A stretch of DNA of 34,759 nucleotides from JBDLID01 sp039715055 (GTDB taxonomy: Bacteria > Desulfobacterota > Desulfobulbia > Desulfobulbales > Desulfocapsaceae), in the NCBI GenBank assembly GCA_039715055.1, contig JBDLID010000015.1, positions 1 through 34,759 of the forward strand, given 5' to 3'. This document shows, in pieces, positions 16,370 through 25,174 of this stretch. The translations under genes were made by a program, and so were the position numbers. The notes beneath the pieces are model-generated. The model saw only the letters and a list, made by a program, of their open reading frames with translations, had not been told where the DNA came from and made no database searches. The stretch's first letter is position 1. Each line of letters opens with the position of its first letter.

Positions 16370-19249
16370 TCAACTGTCGTTCTTTACTGTTTTCCCATCA
16401 TTTTTTTGGGAGCGGACCAGAACAGCGGCAGCCGCCCCGGGTTCCAGATAGCGTTTCGCCAACCCTGACAGTTCTTCCGTACTGATGGATGCAAACCCCT
16501 TAAGGATGGATGTGGGCCACTGAAGCTGCTGCGGGTATCTTTGTGACAGGGATAAAACCGACCGAAGCCAGTAACCGTTGGTCTTGACCATGTCCTTAAG
16601 AGAGGTCAGCATCGGCCCTTTAGCCAGTTCCATCTCTTCAGCGGTGACACCGTCCCGATACAGCTCGGCGGCCACTGCCAACACCTCTTTTTCCATTAAA
16701 ACAAGTTTCTCCGGATCGGCGATTAACCGGGCCTGAATCACCCCGTAGCCGGGATAGATACGGCTGGATTGATTAAACACCCGGGGAGAGTAACTGGCAC
16801 CAAGTTTTTCCCGGATGCGAAGACGCAGCCTCTCCGAAAAGATCTCGGCCAGCAGATGGAGCCGCCGGGTTCGCATGATGTCCCAGAAATCATCACTCTT
16901 CCAGGCCACCACCAGCAACCCCTTCTCCACCTCGGATCGGGTCATCAGCTCCAACCGTTCGCCTCGCGGAAAAACGATCTCTTTATCTTTGACAGGTTTT
17001 CTTTTTTCCCGCGCAGGCAGTGCGCCGAGGTACTTGATAATCATCGACTCCATTGTTTTCTCGTCAAAATCACCGACAATTGAGATCTCAAGCGGGGCGG
17101 ATTTGACCGCAGGAAGGTACCAGTTTGAAATTTCTGCCAGCTCAATGGTGGAAAATTCATCCCTGGTCGGCAGGCCGAAATCATCGTCGCCGCCCCCAAG
17201 GAAGCGATCCCCCTTCAACTGCATTGCCCCCGAAATATCGCTTTCGAGCCGTTGATACATCATGGAGAAACCGTCCATGCCATTATCATAGGCATCGTGG
17301 CGGAGACCGGGGTCGGCCAGCAGACTGTAAAGAGTCTGAAACAACAGCTCCTGATCCGTTACCAGTGCCCCTCCCTGCCAGCGGAAACTCTCGCGACCGA
17401 CAGAAAAAGACATTTTCACGGTGGACCCTGCCAGGACTCCTGCCAACTCGGATTTCCTCAACCGGCCGGTTCCGGAATCATTGACCACCTTACCGGTAAG
17501 AAGGGTAGTGCCAGGTCGTGGTTCCGTTCTATCTCCCTGCCCCAAATCGGCCACCAGCCGGATCTGCTTTTTTTCAAAATCTGTTTTCTTCAGGTTGACA
17601 ATCACGCCGTTGGCCAGCACCAGCCTGGTGCCGTCCACTGTTTCCAGCTTTTGCCGGGCAGCAATTCCACCAGCGGATCCATCCGGCTGCAGATATGGGA
17701 ATGCAACCCTCTCTTCCTCACCGGGGGCAGAGACCGCAGCCTGTTGAGACTTTTCATATTGACCTTGAACCACAGCCCTGGCACCCGCAGCTTCCATCTC
17801 AGCATTACCGCTCACTGAGACAAGACGATTCCGGTTTTGCCACATTGCGGAAAAACTCTTTTCCACCTCTTTGATGCTCAACTTTTCAACAACCGGGCCA
17901 AAGAGTTTCAACTCCTGAGCCGGTGACATCATCACCCGGTTACGGTTGATATTTTTAATTATTGCACGGGCCAGTTCCCGGCTCTTTTTGGTGGGACGGG
18001 TCAGAACCGCCTTTTCCAGTTCAGCAATCAACTCCTTTTTGACACGTTTCAGTTCATGCTCCAAAAAGCCGAAATCCAGTGCCTGTCTCAGGGTCTGTTC
18101 AATAAGTGCCAGACTCTCACGCCATTTGGTCTTGTCTCCACTGGCCGAGATACTGGCGTAGGCGATCCGGTCAAGAAAACGGCCGGAGTAATAACGTCCC
18201 TGGGTAAAAGGGGTATCAGCCTGTTCCTGGAGTTGTTCCAGGCGGTGACGCAGGATCATTGCCCCCAGGTATTCCCGGATATTTTTCACCTGCAGTTCAA
18301 AGGAGTCAGCCCGGGGCTTCGTATTCCAGATACTCTCAATGGCCACCTCAGTATTGCCCAGCTCAGGATCGTGGTGATAAAAGAAGTCCAGTGGAAGATG
18401 ATCAACCTGGCCCACATCCGGACAAGCGGGTCGGTCAGTGGTGTTGGCCATGGTTGCAAAACGATCCTTGATGAGCTCTGTTGCAAGGGGCTGTGAAAAA
18501 TCGCCGACCATGACAAGAACCATGTTCTCGGGCCGGTACCAGCCATCATAGTAATCTTTCAGGATTCGCCTGTTTGCTCCCTCAAGGGTTTCTAGGATGC
18601 CGATGGGCATCCGTTCAACCACCCTGCTGCCTTTCATGGTGAACGCCATCGAGGCAACATGACTGCGGTATTCCGCTGAGTCCCGTTCCCTTTTTTCAGC
18701 AAGAATTACCCCGCGTTCACGATCAATCTCTGATTCCAGCAGCAGTGCGCCACGGCCGTAATCGGCCATGACGAGCAGCCCCTCTTCCATCTCCTCACGA
18801 CTATTGTCCGGAAGAAAAATTTTATAAATCGTCTCGTCATATGTTGTATGGGCGTTGGTGTCACCGCCGAAACTCATTCCCCGGGAAAGAAAGTAATCCA
18901 CCAGGGTACCGGGAGGAAAATGGGTGGAACCGTTAAACAGCATGTGTTCGAGAAAGTGGGCCACTCCCCGCTGTTCATCGGTCTCGTGAAGTGAACCGGC
19001 CTGAATATCGAGATAGATCGCCACCCGCCCTTTCGGTTCCTGGTTTTGGAGCAGTACATAACGAAAACCGTTATCCAGCCGTCCAAAAACAAGGCCCGGG
19101 TCAGGTTGCAGGGTGGAGTTTTCGTGGGGCCAACGGGTTTCAAAACAGTTCTGCTCGCCCCCTGCAGAGTCCGCCAACAGAAAAGGCGCCTGGAAACCTG
19201 AACAGTGAACAAGAACAAAGCAGATAAGGATCTTTAAAAATCGGGACAT
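16370..19249 (-). CDS. Secreted M16-family zinc metalloprotease (PqqL/insulinase-like)
   Basis: This 959-residue zinc peptidase has the two-halved pitrilysin/insulinase layout. A signal peptide (about residues 1-27) directs it to the periplasm. The inverted zinc motif HFLEH is at residues 98-102. The downstream Glu ligand falls in DRERGVIL near residue 178, the usual ~75 residues further on. The second half repeats the fold without the zinc motif (for example ISIVGDFDEKTMESMI and LREKLGASYSPRVF-type sequence near the C terminus). The length and the single-chain double fold match PqqL-like periplasmic proteases, which degrade peptides or imported protein fragments. It is transcribed alone on the minus strand, convergent with the small membrane protein. 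The peptide substrate is unknown; a role in quality control or nutrient uptake is inference. Confidence 0.92.
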   Translation of the reverse strand: MSRFLKILICFVLVHCSGFQAPFLLADSAGGEQNCFETRWPHENSTLQPDPGLVFGRLDNGFRYVLLQNQEPKGRVAIYLDIQAGSLHETDEQRGVAHFLEHMLFNGSTHFPPGTLVDYFLSRGMSFGGDTNAHTTYDETIYKIFLPDNSREEMEEGLLVMADYGRGALLLESEIDRERGVILAEKRERDSAEYRSHVASMAFTMKGSRVVERMPIGILETLEGANRRILKDYYDGWYRPENMVLVMVGDFSQPLATELIKDRFATMANTTDRPACPDVGQVDHLPLDFFYHHDPELGNTEVAIESIWNTKPRADSFELQVKNIREYLGAMILRHRLEQLQEQADTPFTQGRYYSGRFLDRIAYASISASGDKTKWRESLALIEQTLRQALDFGFLEHELKRVKKELIAELEKAVLTRPTKKSRELARAIIKNINRNRVMMSPAQELKLFGPVVEKLSIKEVEKSFSAMWQNRNRLVSVSGNAEMEAAGARAVVQGQYEKSQQAAVSAPGEEERVAFPYLQPDGSAGGIAARQKLETVDGTRLVLANGVIVNLKKTDFEKKQIRLVADLGQGDRTEPRPGTTLLTGKVVNDSGTGRLRKSELAGVLAGSTVKMSFSVGRESFRWQGGALVTDQELLFQTLYSLLADPGLRHDAYDNGMDGFSMMYQRLESDISGAMQLKGDRFLGGGDDDFGLPTRDEFSTIELAEISNWYLPAVKSAPLEISIVGDFDEKTMESMIIKYLGALPAREKRKPVKDKEIVFPRGERLELMTRSEVEKGLLVVAWKSDDFWDIMRTRRLHLLAEIFSERLRLRIREKLGASYSPRVFNQSSRIYPGYGVIQARLIADPEKLVLMEKEVLAVAAELYRDGVTAEEMELAKGPMLTSLKDMVKTNGYWLRSVLSLSQRYPQQLQWPTSILKGFASISTEELSGLAKRYLEPGAAAAVLVRSQKNDGKTVKNDS

Positions 19250-19519
19250 GAAATCACCTTGTCAAACCAAGTGGAGGATGTAAGATATATTGATTATCAG
19301 AAAGCAGAAATTACAATGGAATCACTTTTTTATAAACATATAAAAATTAGCGTCGGATGACAGCAACGAGACAGATAATAGCAGGCAGCCCAGAGTGACC
19401 TGCCAACTAAACGAACCCGATTCATGCAAGCACCAGACCAAACTATTTCGTAACTATTTAGCGTAAAGCTGGGTGCGCTCCTAAGTAGGGAACTATAACC
19501 AATTGACAACACTAAGCAA

Positions 19520-20176
19520 GTGACAGATGACGAATATGGCGGAGTGGCTTCGGGATATGACCTCATTCTCTCCCGGCCCATGCGGCCGATCCGACGCACC
19601 ATCGAAGATCTCGTCAGAGACTGTGACGGAAACATTCTCGATCTGTGCTGCGGTACCGGCGAGCAGCTGCGAAGACTCAGTGATAGCGGCTGCCGGCTCA
19701 CAGGGGTAGACCTGTCGCCTGGTATGCTGAAAGAGGCGCGCAGGAAAAGTCCCTCCTCAATCACCTACGTCGAGGCCAACGCCGCAACGGTGGATCTGCC
19801 CGTCAACAGCTACGACCGTGTCATCATCTGCTTTGCCCTGCACGAAAAAAAAAGTGAAACAGCAACAGCCATCTACAACAGGGCTCAACAGCTGCTCAAT
19901 GCAGAGGGCAAGGTGATCATCGCCGACTACTGCATCCCCCGGCCATCCCTGGTCAGCCGCCTCATGGGCACCGGCCTGATTCCGTTTATTGAACGAATGG
20001 CAGGCAGGAGTCACTATAGTCATTATCGTGTCTGGTGTGAACATGGCTGGCTTGAGGGTTTTCTTGGAAAAGAGCAAAACCCGTACATCGTTTCCCGCCA
20101 CCTGGCCGGTTGCGCAGCCGTTGCCCTGATCGACAAACAAAACAGTGCAGCTCAAACCAGAGGAATTCAAACATGA
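19520..20176 (+). CDS. Class I SAM-dependent methyltransferase
   Basis: This 218-residue methyltransferase has the Rossmann-like SAM-binding fold. Motif I is NILDLCCGTGEQL (residues about 38-50), the acidic end of strand 2 is in LTGVDLSPGML, and motif III is around YDRVIICFALHEKKS. The overall look is UbiE/Methyltransf_11-like, which methylates small molecules such as quinones or lipids. The best start is GTG at 19520; no strong ribosome binding site is seen. The stop overlaps the start of the next gene (ATGA at 20173-20176), so this methyltransferase and the short-chain dehydrogenase form a coupled pair that probably works on one substrate. The substrate is not identifiable from sequence. 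Confidence 0.85.
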   Translation: MTDDEYGGVASGYDLILSRPMRPIRRTIEDLVRDCDGNILDLCCGTGEQLRRLSDSGCRLTGVDLSPGMLKEARRKSPSSITYVEANAATVDLPVNSYDRVIICFALHEKKSETATAIYNRAQQLLNAEGKVIIADYCIPRPSLVSRLMGTGLIPFIERMAGRSHYSHYRVWCEHGWLEGFLGKEQNPYIVSRHLAGCAAVALIDKQNSAAQTRGIQT

Positions 20177-21018
20177 ACCTGCAGGGTAAAACGGCACTCC
20201 TTCCCGGGGCTTCAAGACCGCTAGGTCGAGCCATCGGTCGCTGTCTGGCCAAAAACGGGGTTAATCTCATCCTCCCGTACTACGACTGGCCCGAATCATC
20301 TGAAGAGATGATTGAAGAGTTTTCTCAGAAGAACATTGACTGTCTGTCACTGCATGTCGACCTGCGTGACAAAAACCAGGTTGAAGATATGATCCTGGCG
20401 GCAGAAGATCGTTTTCACGGCCTGGATATCCTTGTCAACAATATCGAGCGTGGAGGCATGCCGATTATCCACGGTTCCTATAATCACCCCCACAATCGCG
20501 ATCAATGGCAGCTGGAGCTCGACACCACGCTGCATGCCAAATGGCTTCTCTATCAGAACTGCCTGCCCCTGTTGCGCCAGTCCGGCAGCGGCTGTGTGGT
20601 CAACATCACATCCATTGCCGGGATCACCGGCCGCAGCGGACCGGCCTCAATCCTCTTTTCCGATGGATACAGCGCTGCCAACCGGGCTGTATCCTCGCTC
20701 ACCGAAACCTGGGCAAGGGAAGCCGCGCCAACGGTGCGGGTCAATGAACTGATGCTCGGCCTCATCGACCATCGCCACGGCCGGGGAACCCGGGGCTGGG
20801 CGGAAATGGGAGAAAAAGAGCAGCAGAAACTGATCGACCACACCCTGCTTAACCGTTCGGGCAGTCCGGAAGAAGTGGCTCAGGCAGCCCTGTTTATGAT
20901 ACGGGACAGTAACTTTATGACTGGCAGCGTATTGCGCCTGGACGGCGGCTTCTGCTTAGGCGGGGACAGGGTGGCAGAGATGCCGGACGGGGTGTTGGAG
21001 CAGGAGGGGACCAGCTGA
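20173..21018 (+). CDS. Short-chain dehydrogenase/reductase-family protein lacking the catalytic Lys
   Basis: This 281-residue protein has the SDR Rossmann fold. The nucleotide-binding loop is PGASRPLGRAIG (residues 11-22, a variant of TGxxxGxG), Asp63 sits in HVDLRD, and the NNAG motif is altered to NNIE (89-92). The Ser of the catalytic set is in NITSIAG (Ser147), with Tyr166 in DGYSAAN. The usual YxxxK becomes YSAAN, so the catalytic Lys is Asn170. The C terminus has the family's GSVLRLDGGF. The start at 20173 is chosen for the ribosome binding site GAGGAA and the 4-bp overlap with the methyltransferase. Without the Lys it may be a poor oxidoreductase, or may act as a binding or isomerase-like protein. 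FabG-like ancestry is likely. Confidence 0.88.
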   Translation: MNLQGKTALLPGASRPLGRAIGRCLAKNGVNLILPYYDWPESSEEMIEEFSQKNIDCLSLHVDLRDKNQVEDMILAAEDRFHGLDILVNNIERGGMPIIHGSYNHPHNRDQWQLELDTTLHAKWLLYQNCLPLLRQSGSGCVVNITSIAGITGRSGPASILFSDGYSAANRAVSSLTETWAREAAPTVRVNELMLGLIDHRHGRGTRGWAEMGEKEQQKLIDHTLLNRSGSPEEVAQAALFMIRDSNFMTGSVLRLDGGFCLGGDRVAEMPDGVLEQEGTS

Positions 21019-21101
21019 CGGAAAAAAGGTCTCAAGGACCAGTCTCCCGCCAACACTGATTTTCATTTGCGATGGGACGAAGAAACGTCCAGGGACCAAG
21101 A

Positions 21102-21359
21102 CTAGATATCCAGTGCCCAGTCCGGGATGTGGTGGAGGACATAGTTCTGGACGGCTTCCATGCGCTGTTCCTTATCCTGGATCTCGCCCACCTCGCCAAG
21201 CAACTCTTCAAAATCGAACCAGCACACCTCCTTGTCGTCATGGTTGTAGACGGTAAGAATACGGCGGTCCTGGTGATGAATATCCTCTTCCTCCTGAATG
21301 GCGGCAACGATCTTCGCCGCCTCTTTGTAAGGAAGAAACTTGATTTCCTGCTCACTCAT
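21102..21359 (-). CDS. Small conserved-looking hypothetical protein
   Basis: I do not recognise this 85-residue acidic protein. The start MSEQEIKFLPYKEAAKIV at 21359 is more natural than an in-frame codon 12 bp upstream, although neither has a strong ribosome binding site. It has no signal peptide or membrane helix. It is rich in Glu and Asp (AIQEEEDIHHQDRR, LLGEVGEIQDKEQR) and has a C-terminal HHIPDWALD, and looks like a soluble globular domain. It lies on the same strand downstream of rpmB but is separated from it by a terminator, so it probably has its own promoter or depends on readthrough. Confidence 0.6.
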   Translation of the reverse strand: MSEQEIKFLPYKEAAKIVAAIQEEEDIHHQDRRILTVYNHDDKEVCWFDFEELLGEVGEIQDKEQRMEAVQNYVLHHIPDWALDI

Positions 21360-21411
21360 GACTTTACACAATCAAAACTTCCGCAAAACTGTAAACCAGT
21401 CTCGCAGGGAT

Positions 21412-21447
21412 AAAAAAAAAGGCGAGTCGGTCAACCCTGCCCGCCTT
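21412..21447 (-). terminator. Rho-independent terminator of rpmB
   Basis: Read on the minus strand, AAGGCG and CGCCTT form a GC stem followed by a run of nine T. It lies 36 bp after the rpmB stop codon and has a rather long loop (17 bases). Confidence 0.7.
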
Positions 21448-21482
21448 ATTAATCACAATTTTTTAAAAACCAACAGTGTCGC

Positions 21483-21677
21483 TCAGGACGGCTTGACCAC
21501 AGCACCGGAGCGGATGCAACGGGTACAGACACGGCCTCGTACCGTTCTACCACTCGCGGTCACCATGCGAACCCTCTTCAGATTCGGTAGCCAACGACGA
21601 CGGGTCTTGTTGTGGGCATGAGATACGTTATTCCCGGTAACAGGACCTTTTCCACAGATTTCACAAACTTTAGCCAT
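21483..21677 (-). CDS. rpmB: 50S ribosomal protein L28
   Basis: This 64-residue ribosomal protein of the large subunit begins MAKVCEICGKGP. It has the family pattern SHAHNKTRRRW-PNL, then VRMVTASGRTVRGRVCTRCIRSG. Two CxxC pairs (CEIC and CTRC) mark the zinc-binding form of L28. The start at 21677 is set by AAGGAG 8 bp upstream; upstream in-frame codons are not needed. It is a single gene ending in a terminator. A TATAAT on the minus strand at 21721-21726 is a likely -10 for its promoter. Confidence 0.95.
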   Translation of the reverse strand: MAKVCEICGKGPVTGNNVSHAHNKTRRRWLPNLKRVRMVTASGRTVRGRVCTRCIRSGAVVKPS

Positions 21678-22259
21678 GACAGACTCTCCTTCTATACGAC
21701 AGGGTGTATTCACCTTTCACATTATAAAAACTCTACCTTATACTGCCTCCACTGATAATTCGCAAGTTTTTTTAGACACTGGTCGGCCAAAACCGATGGG
21801 GTCATTCATTGATCGCTGTGAGATCCCATCTGATCACCGTTGACAGCCGCCTGCAAATTTAATTATCAGGCGTTCGTATACCAGGTTTTCGGGCTTATGA
21901 TGAAATACACTTTGCAATAATGTGCAGGATTTTTGTTCATACTATATTTACATCCCTCTCCGGTCCGCCCACTTGATAAATCAGATAACAGCACGAAAAA
22001 AATTTATAAAGATCCTGACAAATCATTTTCTCATTTTAGCTGACAGAAAAACAGTGCACCGGGTAAATAATAGTTTTGCCGTCGGAATAAGGATATGGTG
22101 GATCGACCTCCCAAAAAAAATTATTTTTACCAACTATTCCTTGAATAGTAGGTGTTCGTGCATATATAGTTTGGGAACCTTCGGCCTCACCCTTTTCAAT
22201 TGACCCATAATTCGCAGTGTGGTATTCAAAGCAAAACTAATAATAATTCCTGACTTTCT
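21678..22259. other. Long AT-rich divergent intergenic region
   Basis: About 580 bp separate rpmB (minus) and resB (plus). Near the left end is the probable rpmB -10 (minus-strand TATAAT, 21721-21726). CGCCTG and CAGGCG near 21850-21875 form a 6-bp stem with a 13-base AT loop. ACTATTC-CTT-GAATAGT at 22133-22149 is a tight 7-bp hairpin about 110 bp before resB. I see no credible gene, tRNA or known riboswitch. The region is long enough to hide a small RNA, but nothing in it proves one. Confidence 0.55.
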
Positions 22260-23576
22260 ATGAATAAAAAAAATCCCGCCTGGGCCTTTTTCGCCTCGGT
22301 TAAGCTTGCCCTGTTCACCCTTTTTGTCCTCGCCGTTACTTCGATCATTGGTACTGTTATTCCTCAAAAGGAACCAGCCAGTGTCTATGCCGAAAAATAC
22401 GGCGCTAACATGGCGCAGCTCATCGATGTTCTCGATATTGCCGACATGTACGCCTCCTGGTGGTTCCTGGCCCTGCTTGGACTGCTCAGCGCCAACCTGA
22501 TCATCTGCTCCATTGACCGCTTTCCTGGAGTCTGGAAGCAGATCAAGGCCGACAATCTCTCCACACCTGTTGACCGGATCAGGAAAATGGGTCGCCGGGA
22601 AAGCTGGCAGGTGGAGGGCAGCATAAATGATACTGCCACCCGCCTTGCCGCAGACCTGGGTTCCAAAGGCTGGAATCCGGAGCAACTGGAAAAGGATGGG
22701 GGTATTCTTCTCTTTGGCCAGAAAGGTGCCTGGTCAAGGACCGGTGTCTACATCGTCCACCTCTCCATCCTGGTAATCTTTGTTGGGGCAATCTTTGGCA
22801 GTCTCCTGGGGTTCAAGGGAGGGGCAATGATTGCAGAGACCAAACAGGTAGATTCTATTCACACATTTGACACCCAGGAGTCCATCGATCTCGGATTCAC
22901 CGTTCGCTGTGATTCATTTGGTATTGAATTTTACCCCAACGGCATGCCCAAAGATTACCGCTCGGTACTCACCGTCCTTGAAAACGGCAAGGAGATCCAG
23001 ACGACCCCCATCGAGGTCAACGAGCCCTTGACATACAAGGGGATCACCTTTTACCAGTCAAGCTACCAGGGCTATTCCGACTTCCTGGTCAAACTGACGT
23101 CTGAAAAAAGCGGTGCCGAAAAGACTTTTATCGTTCCCTACCAGCAGAAAACTCTCTGGGCAGAAGAAAATATAAAATTTGCCGTAGCTCAGGCCCGGGC
23201 TGCAGGGCAGACAGTGTCTGCAATGAAAATTCTCTTTTCAGTAGGTGATAATGAGCCGACAAGTTTCTGGCTTGATGCCGGCGGCACCGCCACCCTTGAA
23301 GGAGAAGCCGGCAACTATCTTCTTCACGGAAAACAGCTCTACGCCACCGGCCTGCAGGTTGCCAAGGACCCCGGGGTGTGGATTGTCTATTTCGGCTGCA
23401 CCATGATGCTGCTTGGACTGTGCGTGGCCTTTTTTATGTCCCACCGGCGGATCTGGCTCTTTATTGAAGACGATAACGGTGCCAGTAATATCCTTCTCGC
23501 CGGAAGCGCCAATAAAAACAGAACCGGATTTGAAAAATCCTTTGAAGTACTCAAACAGGACCTTCAACAATCTTGA
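22260..23576 (+). CDS. resB: Cytochrome c biogenesis protein ResB (Ccs1)
   Basis: This 438-residue membrane protein is one half of the system II heme-ligation complex, which carries heme across the membrane and attaches it to apocytochromes c. Four membrane segments fit the family: about 12-33 (FASVKLALFTLFVLAVTSII), 67-83, 160-187 (VYIVHLSILVIFVGAIFGS), and 370-395 just before the C-terminal tail. A large periplasmic domain lies between the third and fourth. Family motifs include SVKLALF near the start and EPLTYKGITFYQSSYQG in the periplasmic domain. No strong ribosome binding site precedes the ATG at 22260. ccsA starts 33 bp downstream, and the pair is then followed by a cytochrome c3 gene, a fitting client. 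Confidence 0.92.
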   Translation: MNKKNPAWAFFASVKLALFTLFVLAVTSIIGTVIPQKEPASVYAEKYGANMAQLIDVLDIADMYASWWFLALLGLLSANLIICSIDRFPGVWKQIKADNLSTPVDRIRKMGRRESWQVEGSINDTATRLAADLGSKGWNPEQLEKDGGILLFGQKGAWSRTGVYIVHLSILVIFVGAIFGSLLGFKGGAMIAETKQVDSIHTFDTQESIDLGFTVRCDSFGIEFYPNGMPKDYRSVLTVLENGKEIQTTPIEVNEPLTYKGITFYQSSYQGYSDFLVKLTSEKSGAEKTFIVPYQQKTLWAEENIKFAVAQARAAGQTVSAMKILFSVGDNEPTSFWLDAGGTATLEGEAGNYLLHGKQLYATGLQVAKDPGVWIVYFGCTMMLLGLCVAFFMSHRRIWLFIEDDNGASNILLAGSANKNRTGFEKSFEVLKQDLQQS

Positions 23577-23609
23577 CAGAATATATTTTACAGATCACGA
23601 GGTGATTGA

Positions 23610-24461
23610 ATGGACAGTTCCCAACTTTTAGGTATCACCACTTTTACCTATCTTTTTTCCACTATCCTCTATGCCGTTATTTTCATCTTTAGGGCGAAAA
23701 AACTAGGCACGGCCACAACTATTTTCACTCTGGTTGCGTTTCTCATCCAAACCGCCGGACTGGCGCTGCGCTGGCAGGAATCCTACCAGATGGGGATCGG
23801 TCACGCCCCGCTTACCAATATGTATGAATCGGTGGTCTTTTTTGCCTGGACCATTATTCTGATCTACCTGCTTATCGAGTGGAAGTTCAAGACCAAGATC
23901 ATCGGTGCCTTTGCCGTGCCTTTTGCCTTTCTTGCCATGGCTTATGCCTCCAACTCCGGAATCAACACCGAGATCAACCCGCTCATCCCGGCGCTGCAGT
24001 CTAACTGGCTCATTGCCCATGTGGTGACATGTTTCATCGGTTACGCCGCCTTTGCCATCGCCGCAGGCCTCGGATTCATGTATCTCATCAAAAACATGTC
24101 CGCTTCCAGGCAGACCACTGACGACTCCACTTTGATCGGCTCACTTCCGAGCCTCAAGGTCATCGATGATATCACCCACAAGACCATGGTGTTCGGCTTT
24201 CTCTGGCTGTCATTGGGAATCATCTCCGGTGCGGTCTGGGCCAACTCGGCCTGGGGTACCTACTGGAGTTGGGATCCCAAAGAAACCTGGTCGCTCATCA
24301 CCTGGTTCATCTATGCAATCACCCTTCATGCCCGCTACACCAGAGGCTGGGGCGGCGTGCGTATCGCCTGGTTGTCCATTGTTGGATTTGTTTCCGTTAT
24401 CTTTACCTATTACGGGGTTAACTTCCTGCTCTCCGGCCTGCACAGCTACGGCTCTTCATGA
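23610..24461 (+). CDS. ccsA: Cytochrome c biogenesis protein CcsA/ResC (heme-handling subunit)
   Basis: This 283-residue polytopic membrane protein is the second half of the system II heme lyase. It has the tryptophan-rich heme-handling motif WGTYWSWDPKETWSL (about residues 215-229) in a periplasmic loop, and conserved His residues near membrane edges (H137, H190, H240, H278) that ligate heme. About eight membrane helices are visible. The start at 23610 has GAGGTG 5 bp upstream. The spacing to resB (33 bp) supports a two-gene operon. The client cytochromes in this window are the tetraheme protein directly downstream and the multiheme protein at 5.0-6.4 kb. Confidence 0.93.
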   Translation: MDSSQLLGITTFTYLFSTILYAVIFIFRAKKLGTATTIFTLVAFLIQTAGLALRWQESYQMGIGHAPLTNMYESVVFFAWTIILIYLLIEWKFKTKIIGAFAVPFAFLAMAYASNSGINTEINPLIPALQSNWLIAHVVTCFIGYAAFAIAAGLGFMYLIKNMSASRQTTDDSTLIGSLPSLKVIDDITHKTMVFGFLWLSLGIISGAVWANSAWGTYWSWDPKETWSLITWFIYAITLHARYTRGWGGVRIAWLSIVGFVSVIFTYYGVNFLLSGLHSYGSS

Positions 24462-24476
24462 TCCGGATGGTCTTTC

Positions 24477-24505
24477 TTGACAAGGAAGCGGGATAACGGT
24501 ATAGG
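24477..24505 (+). promoter_or_regulatory. Sigma-70-type promoter of the cytochrome c3 gene
   Basis: TTGACA (24477-24482), a 17-bp spacer and TATAGG (24500-24505) form a strong housekeeping-type promoter just after ccsA and 110 bp before the cytochrome start. It allows higher expression of the cytochrome than of the assembly genes. Confidence 0.7.
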
Positions 24506-24615
24506 ATATAATTGAATACTTTTACAGGTGATCGTAATCAAATTTATCAGATTTTCTGAATATTCCTTTAGAGAATCTTAAGTTTATAGATCAATCCCAA
24601 CAAGGAGGAAGGTTG

Positions 24616-25053
24616 ATGAAAAAGAGTATTATTTGTGCTGCGGCTTTGAGCCTGGTGATCGGATTTAGCTTTACAGGAAATGTTTTTGCGGCCGACGAAA
24701 AAGGGCCGGCTGAAATTGTGATCGAGCCCACCGCCGCAAAGCCGAAAAAAAGTCCGGTTACTTTTCCCCACGCCAAGCATCAGGAGACCCTCAAGTGCGC
24801 AGATTGTCACCACTCCATGGACGATGCCGGAAAGCAGGTCGCCTGGGTTGAGGGACAGAAGAACGAAAAGTGTTCATCATGCCACAACGCCGAGAAACTT
24901 GCCGGAAAGAAAAAAGGCAAGCTCAAGCTTGATACCCTCAAGGGTGCTGCACACGGCAACTGCCTGGCCTGCCATAAGGCAAAAGCCAAGGAAGATGCCA
25001 AGCTGAAGAATCTGAAGAAATGTACGACCTGTCATCCAAAGAAAAAGAAGTAA
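24616..25053 (+). CDS. Periplasmic tetraheme cytochrome c3
   Basis: This class III cytochrome c carries electrons in the periplasm, typically between hydrogenases or formate dehydrogenases and membrane complexes. The 145-residue precursor starts at 24616 after GGAGGAAGG; a TTG one codon earlier is not needed. Its Sec signal peptide ends at VFAA (about residue 26). Four CXXCH heme sites start at residues 61 (CADCH), 86 (CSSCH), 116 (CLACH) and 136 (CTTCH). The early FPHAKHQ supplies the His ligands typical of cytochrome c3 (PVTFPHAKH). The mature protein is very lysine-rich, ending KKKK, like basic type I cytochromes c3. It has its own promoter and ends in a strong bidirectional terminator. 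Confidence 0.94.
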   Translation: MKKSIICAAALSLVIGFSFTGNVFAADEKGPAEIVIEPTAAKPKKSPVTFPHAKHQETLKCADCHHSMDDAGKQVAWVEGQKNEKCSSCHNAEKLAGKKKGKLKLDTLKGAAHGNCLACHKAKAKEDAKLKNLKKCTTCHPKKKK

Positions 25054-25072
25054 GGTCTGAGCGTTATTCATC

Positions 25073-25112
25073 AAAAAAGGGCTGCTCCCGATCGGGAGCA
25101 GCCCTTTTTTTT
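25073..25112. terminator. Strong bidirectional rho-independent terminator
   Basis: A perfect 11-bp stem, GGGCTGCTCCC-GATC-GGGAGCAGCCC, is flanked by six A on the left and eight T on the right. It ends the cytochrome c3 transcript (plus) and the convergent glyS transcript (minus). Confidence 0.93.
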
Positions 25113-25174
25113 CATTCTCTCGGTGAGACGATCTTTTCCCCTCTTGGGGGTCTGTAAAAGAAGAGGACGGCCGA

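Noticed and set aside
19450..19461. GTAACTATTTAG, possible fourth copy of the 44-bp-period repeat
   Set aside because: Only one 12-mer is present; no partner is found 44 bp to either side, so it is at most a decayed half-copy.
20110..20172. Longer N terminus for the short-chain dehydrogenase
   Set aside because: The added residues are unlike the family and overlap the methyltransferase; the ATG at 20173 has a good ribosome binding site.
21714..22259. tRNA, small RNA or heme-responsive leader before resB
   Set aside because: Only small isolated hairpins are visible; no cloverleaf, no conserved RNA family pattern and no terminator-like end.
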